Assembly (NCBI GenBank): GCA_017612495.1
Contig: JAGAFQ010000023.1
Location: 1-18,237 of the forward strand
DNA length: 18,237 nucleotides
Source of the DNA: Clostridia bacterium
GTDB lineage: Bacteria; Bacillota; Clostridia; Oscillospirales; CAG-272
Reading direction: 5' to 3'
A program made the translations under genes and the position numbers. Of the stretch, positions 12,963-18,237 are shown piece after piece. How positions within the stretch are numbered: position 1 is the first letter of the stretch; each line of letters begins with the position of its first letter. The notes beneath the pieces are model-generated. The model had not been told where the DNA came from. It was given only the letters and a program-made list of their open reading frames with translations, and searched no databases.

Positions 12963-14269
12963 TTCGCTTCCTCCTTTACCATAAAGAAGGTGGGCATATA
13001 ACGCGGATTTGTAAATGCCTTGTATTTGTTGACGAGTCCCTTTAACTGCCACTGGTCAAGACGGGACGTGTCGATGCCGTATTTTTCGTAATAATTATTA
13101 TAATATAGCATACTTGAAGAGCCGCCGTCGAGCATACCCGCGGTGACTGCTCCGTATTTTTTCATCATATCGATGATCTCGTTTCGCGTAGCGCCTATCG
13201 AAGATGCCGTTCTGCCGTCAGTCACTATCATAATGACCGTGCCGTCGGCTCTCTGACCGATGGATGTGCGCTGCGCCACGCCGTCATCGCCCGAATTGTA
13301 ATGAAAAGTCACTTGGCCGTCTTTGTTTTCGATAAGCAAATTGCCCGTCTTGAACGAAACGCCGTCACGAATTCCGAGCGCCTCGCCCTCCGCTTTGGTG
13401 AGTCCCTCTTTTACAATGAGCTTATTGTCGTTATCGAAACCCATAAAGGTGCGGTTGTTGGCATCGTTCCAAACAAGCTTTCCCTTTGAATAGGTGATGC
13501 CCATGGGACGTGAGCCTGTGCCGAAGCCGTTGTCGGGATATTCGCCGCCGTTTATCGCGGCAACGGCTCCCTCGGCTTGGCAGGCGTCAAAAATGCGCTT
13601 GCCGTATGAAGCAGTCGAATAATCGAAAGACGGACCGACAAATACGCGCGACGGATCTTTTATCAAAAGCACGTATGCCTTGAATTTAGTGCCGTTGTCA
13701 TAAATGAGCTTCATGCCGTCAATGGCGTCATCCCACTCGTTTTCGTCTGCCTCGTAATCGTCGACGTCAATAATATCAACGTCGATCTTTTTGCTTTCTT
13801 CAACGATCTCGTCAACGGTCTTTTGCGATAAGAAAAGTCCCGGTGCCCACTTCGTGGCACTCGCCTGCAAAGCGGACATAACGAGCGTGTTTCTTATAGT
13901 CTCGCTCGGGCCGTGCGCTATCGAGAACGCCAAAACATAGACAGAGAGGATCACAAAGAGCAAAAATGCGCCGATGCACAAAAGAGTGCGGCGGATAATG
14001 CAGCCGACTATTGCCTTTTTCGGCCTTGCGGGAAGCTTCGGCGGCAAAGAGACCTTCTTTTCGGGCTTTTTGATATCGTGATCTTTCAAATTTCCGCCCG
14101 TGCTCTGCTCCGCTTTCTCATTTATTACTTCAACGCCCGAAAAGGCCGTCTTATGCTTTTGCACAAAGTCGGGAACGTCGGGGCCGTTTTCGGTGCTTTT
14201 GAAAATGGGAGCTCGCTTTGCGCTCGGGCGTTTGTCGCCCTGCGGTTTTTTGTCAAATTTTTCTTCCAT
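12959..14269 (-). CDS. Membrane-anchored phosphodiester glycosidase (NAGPA domain)
   Basis: The NAGPA domain is named after the mammalian enzyme that removes GlcNAc from a phosphodiester. Bacterial members are thought to cleave sugar-phosphodiester bonds in surface polymers. This 436-residue protein has a charged, disordered cytoplasmic tail (1-85), a transmembrane helix at about 95-117 (LLCIGAFLLFVILSVYVLAF), a linker, and the domain from about 186 to the end. Motifs are AAINGGEY (N240-G242), VAQRTSIGQRADGTV (R334), IVTDGRT (D351) and GMLDGGSSSMLYY (D381). The long Lys/Pro-rich N-terminal tail is unusual. It lies 18 nt after the GT2-GtrA gene and overlaps the next gene by 4 nt. GGAG lies about 12 nt before the ATG. 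Confidence 0.88.
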   Translation of the reverse strand: MEEKFDKKPQGDKRPSAKRAPIFKSTENGPDVPDFVQKHKTAFSGVEVINEKAEQSTGGNLKDHDIKKPEKKVSLPPKLPARPKKAIVGCIIRRTLLCIGAFLLFVILSVYVLAFSIAHGPSETIRNTLVMSALQASATKWAPGLFLSQKTVDEIVEESKKIDVDIIDVDDYEADENEWDDAIDGMKLIYDNGTKFKAYVLLIKDPSRVFVGPSFDYSTASYGKRIFDACQAEGAVAAINGGEYPDNGFGTGSRPMGITYSKGKLVWNDANNRTFMGFDNDNKLIVKEGLTKAEGEALGIRDGVSFKTGNLLIENKDGQVTFHYNSGDDGVAQRTSIGQRADGTVIMIVTDGRTASSIGATRNEIIDMMKKYGAVTAGMLDGGSSSMLYYNNYYEKYGIDTSRLDQWQLKGLVNKYKAFTNPRYMPTFFMVKEEAK

Positions 14270-14287
14270 GATAACTGAATACTCCGA

Positions 14288-15355
14288 TTATTTTTTGTCA
14301 GAAAAGACCCAATTCTGCTGAAATTTATAGCAGCACAAGAAAAGGATAGTGTCGGCTATTACCTTGAAGACGGTCGAAATTCCCGCGCCGTCGTTGCCGA
14401 CAAGATGTGTGAAAAGATAGACAAGTCCCATTGAGGCGCATACCTGGCACGACGCCAAAACAAGATATCTTCTGAACGATTTTTTCATTCCGCACTTGCT
14501 CGAAAATACGAGTTTGCTGTTAATGAGAAAATTGATAAGGGCTGAAAACACCCTCGCGCCGACCGTGCACACGGCAATGGCATAATCTCCCAGCAAATCG
14601 CCGAAAAAGAGCGAGAACAAGAAGAAAAGTATAACGTCGACTGCCCACGAAACGGCGGAGCTTGCGATATATTTGAGAAGCTGACCGTATATTCTTATCG
14701 AATCCTTTACGGGATTGAAATGCGAGGTCTCGTTTTCGTTTATATAGACGGTCGTGATCTTGACTTCTTCAAATGGGATCGAATCGTCCTTGAATTTCAA
14801 GAGCATATTCGTTTCATATTCATATCTGTCGCCCGCGACCGAGAGCATCTTTTCAAGATACTTTGTCGGTATCGCGCGCAGACCCGTTTGCGTGTCGGAT
14901 ATTTTGAGTCCGATGGCAAAGCGGAAAATAAGAGACGTAAGCTTGTTGCCGAAGCGCGAACGGCGAGGCACGTACGGCAATGAGAAATCGCGCACGCCCA
15001 AAACGACCTTTCCGCTTTGCTGCATTTTCTCGGCGCACGCCATAACGTCCTGCGGCTTGTGCTGATTGTCGCCGTCAACGGTGATGACGCCGTCAAGCTC
15101 TCCCATATTTTTGAGAAAATATGAAAACGCCGTCTTCATAGCCGCGCCCTTGCCACGGTTGACATCGTGCTTCAAAAGTATGAGTCCCGAAGAAATATCC
15201 GCATCGGGAAAGAACTTTTTCTTATTCTTTTCACTTCCGTCATCGACAACGATGATATGTGAAAAGCCGATATCACGAAGTCCCGTTACAACGGACATAA
15301 GTTTTTCATCGGGATTATATGACGGAACGATCACCGCGATCTGTGCTAAATCCAT
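14288..15355 (-). CDS. Glycosyltransferase family 2 fused to a GtrA-like membrane domain
   Basis: This 355-residue protein combines two modules. Residues 1-215 are a dolichol-phosphate-mannose-synthase-like GT2: IVPSYNPD, VVDDGSE (D38-D39), TVDGDNQHKPQD (D94, D96), and the TQTGLRAIP loop. Residues about 226-350 are a GtrA-type domain with four predicted helices (AVSWAVDVILFFLF, FSALINFLINSKLVFSS, YLVLASCQVCASMGLVYLF, TILFLCCYKFQQNWVFS). Such proteins load a sugar onto undecaprenyl phosphate and help it cross the membrane for glycan or teichoic-acid decoration. The fusion puts both steps in one polypeptide. GGGAGG lies 6 nt before the start. First gene of a three-gene operon with the NAGPA and anchored-protein genes. 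Confidence 0.92.
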   Translation of the reverse strand: MDLAQIAVIVPSYNPDEKLMSVVTGLRDIGFSHIIVVDDGSEKNKKKFFPDADISSGLILLKHDVNRGKGAAMKTAFSYFLKNMGELDGVITVDGDNQHKPQDVMACAEKMQQSGKVVLGVRDFSLPYVPRRSRFGNKLTSLIFRFAIGLKISDTQTGLRAIPTKYLEKMLSVAGDRYEYETNMLLKFKDDSIPFEEVKITTVYINENETSHFNPVKDSIRIYGQLLKYIASSAVSWAVDVILFFLFSLFFGDLLGDYAIAVCTVGARVFSALINFLINSKLVFSSKCGMKKSFRRYLVLASCQVCASMGLVYLFTHLVGNDGAGISTVFKVIADTILFLCCYKFQQNWVFSDKK

Positions 15356-15437
15356 ATCTATCCTCCCGCCGTATATGACGGCTGAATTTTTGATTTGTTT
15401 CGCATTTTGAAAACATTTATTACCACTGTATTATTTA

Positions 15438-15466
15438 ATTATACCACTATACAGCGGCAAATACAA
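15438..15466 (-). promoter_or_regulatory. Putative promoter of the GT2/NAGPA operon
   Basis: On the (-) strand, TTGTAT (15461-15466) and a perfect TATAAT (15438-15443) are separated by 17 bp. The -35 is weak. The leader of about 75 nt contains a small hairpin GCCGT/ACGGC (15368-15382) just before the ribosome binding site. Confidence 0.5.
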
Positions 15467-15484
15467 TAGCGCGAATACACACAA

Positions 15485-15516
15485 AAATAAAGCGGCGCAT
15501 AAGCGCCGCTTTATTT
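15485..15516 (-). terminator. Intrinsic terminator of the EF-G-like gene
   Basis: A perfect 14-bp stem, AAATAAAGCGGCGC (15485-15498) with GCGCCGCTTTATTT (15503-15516) around ATAA, has a leftward T-rich tail TTTATTTTTG. It starts 9 nt after the stop codon at 15525. Confidence 0.92.
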
Positions 15517-15524
15517 GATTTGAT

Positions 15525-17600
15525 TTATTCAGCCCGGTCGTTTTTGCTCTCTTCGATTATCTTTGCCGCAACGGGAGTGGGCGCTTCTTCATATCTCTCA
15601 AATTTTTGAGTGAATCTGCCGCGTCCCTGCGTCATTGCGCGAAGAGCAACGGTAAAGTCGGTCATTTCGGACATCGGAACTTCCGATTCGACTACCTGCT
15701 CGCCTGCTTTTGAGGTCGGAGTCATTCCCAAAACACGTCCGCGGCGCTTGTTTATCGAGCCGATGACGTCGCCGACCATATAATCGGGCACATAGACCAT
15801 AACTTTGTATATCGGTTCGAGTATCACGGGGTTGGCAAGACGCATACCCTCTTTGAATGCAAGGTTTGCGGCAAGCTTGAACGCCATTTCGGATGAGTCG
15901 ACGTCGTGATATGAGCCGTCATAGAGGTTAGCCTTCAAATTGACGACGGGATAACCTGCCAAAATGCCGTGCTGCATCGATTCCGCAAGTCCCTTTTCAA
16001 CTGCGGGATGGAAGTTCTTCGGAACGGAGCCGCCGAAAATACTTTCTGAAAATTCGAGTTCGGTGCGCTCACCGGGCTCAAACGTGATCTTGACGTGACC
16101 GTACTGGCCGTGTCCGCCGGACTGCTTCTTATGTTTGCCCTCGGCATTGACTTTGCGCTTGATGGTCTCGCGGTATGCGATCTTCGGCGCTTCAAGTTCT
16201 ACCGACGTGCCGAAACGTGTCTTGAGTTTTGATACCAAAACGTCGAGGTGTATATCGCCCTGACCCGAAATGAGAAGCTGTTTCGTTTCGGGGTTGTTCT
16301 CAAAACGCAATGACGGATCTTCTTCAAGCAAACGGGAAATACCCGACGAGATCTTATCTTCATCGCCCTTTGCCTTGGGCACGATCGCCATCTGCATATA
16401 AGATTCGGGGAACACTATCTTCTTATAAGGCTTTGTCTTTGTATCGGAGGTCAAGGTATCGTTTGTGTTGGTGTTGACAAGCTTCGGCGTCATACCGATA
16501 TCGCCCGTCAGAATTTCATCTACCTCCGTCTGCTTTTTGCCTCTGATAAGATAGATGTGCGCCATCTTTTCAACTTGATTCGTGGTAAGGTTGGTCAGAG
16601 AATCGTCGCGGTGAACGGAGCCGTTCATTACCTTGAAGAACGACATCTTACCGACAAACGGGTCGGCGATGGTCTTGAAGACGAACACGCTCGTGGGCGC
16701 ATTTTCTTCGATAAGTATCGTCTTTTCTTCGTCGCCGTCGATAACGGTCTCATATTTTTTGCCGAACGGAGACGGTGCTATATGCCTGAAACTGTCTAAA
16801 AACAGATCGAGTCCCCAACATTCGAGAGCCGAGCCGCAATATACGGGCACGATCTCGCGCTTTTCAAAGCCGATCTCAAAAGCTTTTATTGCCTCGGCAC
16901 GGGTGATCTCTTCGCCCGCAAAGAATTTATCGAGCAGTTTTTCATCGCTCTCGGCAACGGATTCAAGCAAAACGTTGTGATATTTTTGAGCCTCTTCAAG
17001 ATGCTCTGCGGGAATATCTACAAGAGTTGCCTTGCCGGTCTTGTCAAAGGTATATGCCTTGAAATCCAAAAGGTCGATAACGCCTTCGACTTTTGAGCCT
17101 TTGAGAAGCGGAATGGTTATGGGGCATACGCCGACACCGTATTTTTCACGAAGTCCGTCAAAGACTTTGTTGAAGCGCGAATCGGGGTCTTCGACCTTAT
17201 TGACGAATACGGCGCAGGGTATCTTCGATTCCGCCGCCGCATCAAAGGCGAGTTCGGTACCGACCTCGATGCCCGCCTTACCGTCTATGACGATGAGCGC
17301 GCTCGCCGCAACTCTCATCGCCTGCCTGACCTCGCCTGCAAAGTCGAGGTAGCCGGGAGTATCTATGAAATTGAGTTTTATTCCTCTCCATTCGACCGGC
17401 GCAATGGCAGACTGGATCGAGAAACCGCGTTTGATCTCTTCTGTATCATAATCGCAGACCGTATTTCCGTCGGAAATTTTTCCGATCCTGTCGGTCGCGC
17501 CCGAAATATAAAGCATTGATTCAAGAAGTGAGGTCTTGCCGTCGGAAGAATGTCCGAGCAGGCAAACATTACGGATGTCTTTGGATAAAAATTGTCCCAT
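15525..17600 (-). CDS. EF-G-like translational GTPase (FusA2-type paralogue)
   Basis: This 691-residue cytoplasmic protein has all five EF-G domains. The GTPase domain is at about 1-270: G1 GHSSDGKT (16-23), KRGFSI in the switch I region, G3 DTPGY (80-84), G4 NKVE (134-137). Domains II and III follow (about 290-455). Domain IV (about 460-575) carries KHKKQSGGHGQYGHV, GGSVPKNFHPAVEKG and DGSYHDVDSSEMAFK. Domain V (to about 670) includes DVIGSINKRRGRVLGM. The switch serine in place of the usual RGITI threonine and the G4 Glu in place of Asp set it apart from canonical EF-G, so it is probably the second, stress- or niche-linked paralogue. The start at 17600 has AAGGAG 9 nt upstream; an in-frame ATG at 17660 does not. 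It is a single-gene unit between its own promoter and terminator. Confidence 0.93.
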   Translation of the reverse strand: MGQFLSKDIRNVCLLGHSSDGKTSLLESMLYISGATDRIGKISDGNTVCDYDTEEIKRGFSIQSAIAPVEWRGIKLNFIDTPGYLDFAGEVRQAMRVAASALIVIDGKAGIEVGTELAFDAAAESKIPCAVFVNKVEDPDSRFNKVFDGLREKYGVGVCPITIPLLKGSKVEGVIDLLDFKAYTFDKTGKATLVDIPAEHLEEAQKYHNVLLESVAESDEKLLDKFFAGEEITRAEAIKAFEIGFEKREIVPVYCGSALECWGLDLFLDSFRHIAPSPFGKKYETVIDGDEEKTILIEENAPTSVFVFKTIADPFVGKMSFFKVMNGSVHRDDSLTNLTTNQVEKMAHIYLIRGKKQTEVDEILTGDIGMTPKLVNTNTNDTLTSDTKTKPYKKIVFPESYMQMAIVPKAKGDEDKISSGISRLLEEDPSLRFENNPETKQLLISGQGDIHLDVLVSKLKTRFGTSVELEAPKIAYRETIKRKVNAEGKHKKQSGGHGQYGHVKITFEPGERTELEFSESIFGGSVPKNFHPAVEKGLAESMQHGILAGYPVVNLKANLYDGSYHDVDSSEMAFKLAANLAFKEGMRLANPVILEPIYKVMVYVPDYMVGDVIGSINKRRGRVLGMTPTSKAGEQVVESEVPMSEMTDFTVALRAMTQGRGRFTQKFERYEEAPTPVAAKIIEESKNDRAE

Positions 17601-17680
17601 GGTAACATACTCCTTTAGGATAGTTTCAGCAAATCTTGAAAATATATGAATATTGCACAAAAGCTGCTGTCTTTAATTAG

Positions 17681-17709
17681 ATTATATAACAATATTATAC
17701 AAATTTCAA
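17681..17709 (-). promoter_or_regulatory. Promoter of the EF-G-like gene
   Basis: On the (-) strand, TTGAAA (17704-17709) and a perfect TATAAT (17681-17686) are separated by 17 bp. The predicted transcript start near 17674 leaves a leader of about 75 nt and excludes the in-frame ATG at 17660 only on ribosome-binding-site grounds. Confidence 0.75.
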
Positions 17710-17923
17710 TAGATATTTTGCGCCGAAATTTTCTATATTCGATACATTTTGTCACATTTCGGCAAAAACAAATCTCATATTTTGTATTATTCACACAAAA
17801 CAGCCGTCATATTCTATATATTTGGATAAAAGATTTTGTGTATGTTTGATAATTTTTACCGCTATCCCTCGTCAAATGATAAAAAAACGGCTCGGAAAAC
17901 GTGACGGGTTGATAAGGCAGTTT

Positions 17924-17973
17924 TTTGCGTAAAAAAGTACCTGCTGAGAAGGAAATGATCCTTTTCAGCAGGT
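17924..17973 (-). terminator. Orphan intrinsic terminator reading leftward
   Basis: A 14-pair stem with one G-U joins ACCTGCTGAGAAGG (17939-17952) and CCTTTTCAGCAGGT (17960-17973), with a 7-nt loop. Reading leftward the stem is followed by ACTTTTTTACGC. No gene on the (-) strand precedes it inside the window, so it ends a transcript that comes from beyond the right edge or an unrecognised RNA within 17974-18237. Confidence 0.75.
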
Positions 17974-18029
17974 GTTCCTTATTGCGCGTCTCATACCGTT
18001 GCAAGCAGGGAAAATATCTATATTTTCCG

Positions 18030-18196
18030 AATGAAGTCGCTGACGCTAATGAAGTCACTCGCTTTGCTCGTTAATGAAGACGGTGCTTTGCACCTAATGA
18101 AGCGAAGACGCCCTCATTTCTTCTGTTCTCCCATTTTCATTCCTCCACCCGCGAAGCGTCTTCATTCCTTCATTAGCCCATTAGGGCGTCTTCATT
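18030..18196. repeat. TAATGAAG-punctuated array of mini-hairpins in two inverted halves
   Basis: Direct copies of (T)AATGAAG lie at 18030-18036, 18047-18054, 18072-18079 and 18095-18102, separated by short GC-rich words such as CGCTGACG and the hairpin GGTGC-TTT-GCACC (18082-18094). Inverted copies, CTTCATT(A), lie at 18160-18166, 18168-18175 and 18190-18196, with GCCC-ATTA-GGGC at 18176-18187 between the last two. A perfect 11-bp inverted repeat, GAAGACGCCCT (18104-18114) with AGGGCGTCTTC (18183-18193), ties the halves together. Confidence 0.8.
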
Positions 18197-18237
18197 TTCG
18201 GCGCGTGACGGCAATGCTTCAAAAAACATCCCTATCA

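Larger units (their letters stand above)
17710..18237. other. Non-coding right end of the window
   Basis: I see no gene in this stretch. The only sizeable open frame (18058 to 17807, leftward) crosses a terminator hairpin and has no ribosome binding site or family resemblance. It contains AT-rich sequence to about 17880, an orphan terminator at 17933-17973, a perfect inverted repeat GGAAAATAT/ATATTTTCC at 18009-18028, and a mini-hairpin array to 18196. Confidence 0.7.

Noticed and set aside
17807..18058. An 83-codon (-) frame at the right end
   Set aside because: It crosses the terminator hairpin, has no ribosome binding site and resembles no family.
18030..18196. CRISPR array
   Set aside because: Repeat units are only 7-8 bp, intervals are 8-17 bp and irregular, the copies switch orientation, and no cas genes are present.

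Overview
The window looks like chromosomal DNA of an anaerobic, Gram-positive Clostridia-type bacterium, probably an uncultured gut lineage. The pointers are an indolepyruvate:ferredoxin oxidoreductase, strong AGGAGG-type ribosome binding sites, near-consensus TTGACA-17-TATAAT promoters, many intrinsic terminators, a YgiQ-type radical SAM protein, an EF-G paralogue and a clostridial-type Cys/Asp-rich zinc-ribbon protein. The genus cannot be fixed from this sequence. Most of the window is ordinary housekeeping sequence. I see no phage genes, insertion sequence, CRISPR array or defence system.

Layout, left to right. 1-605 (-) is the 5' end of iorA, running off the left edge. 720-1523 (+) is a metal-dependent amidohydrolase and 1709-2395 (+) an MTA/SAH-nucleosidase-family protein. 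At about 2590-2606 two convergent gene fragments meet with both 3' ends missing: an unknown (+) gene starting at 2405 and the N-terminal domain of a GH36 alpha-galactosidase (-) starting at 3300. This is either a deletion scar or an assembly misjoin. 3301-3659 is a hairpin-rich non-coding stretch with a 48-bp direct repeat. Then, on the (-) strand, come tRNA-Pro(GGG) with its own promoter and terminator, an FlK-like thioesterase, and the YgiQ-family radical SAM gene that overlaps it.

6164-6332 is a divergent control region with two good promoters and ARG-box-like palindromes. It is followed by a (+) amino-acid ABC importer operon (binding lipoprotein, permease, ATPase) closed by a bidirectional terminator at 8745-8776. 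From 8775 to 17600 every gene is on the (-) strand. These are a HAD phosphatase; the Cys/Asp-rich protein in an operon with efp; an M24 Xaa-Pro-type peptidase just upstream of efp; a three-gene envelope operon (GT2-GtrA glycosyltransferase, NAGPA-type phosphodiester glycosidase, anchored unknown protein); and an EF-G-like GTPase. 17601-18237 has no gene. It holds the EF-G-like promoter, a strong orphan terminator and an array of mini-hairpins punctuated by TAATGAAG.

How the genes work together. The ABC operon is a complete polar amino-acid importer. The peptidase, efp and Cys/Asp-rich genes form a translation/peptide-turnover neighbourhood. The GT2-GtrA, NAGPA and anchored-protein cassette is likely a surface-glycan module. 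The items most worth a second look are the double-truncation junction, the Cys/Asp-rich protein coupled to EF-P, the envelope cassette, the two repeat-rich intergenic regions, the putative operators, and the altered G-motifs of the EF-G paralogue.
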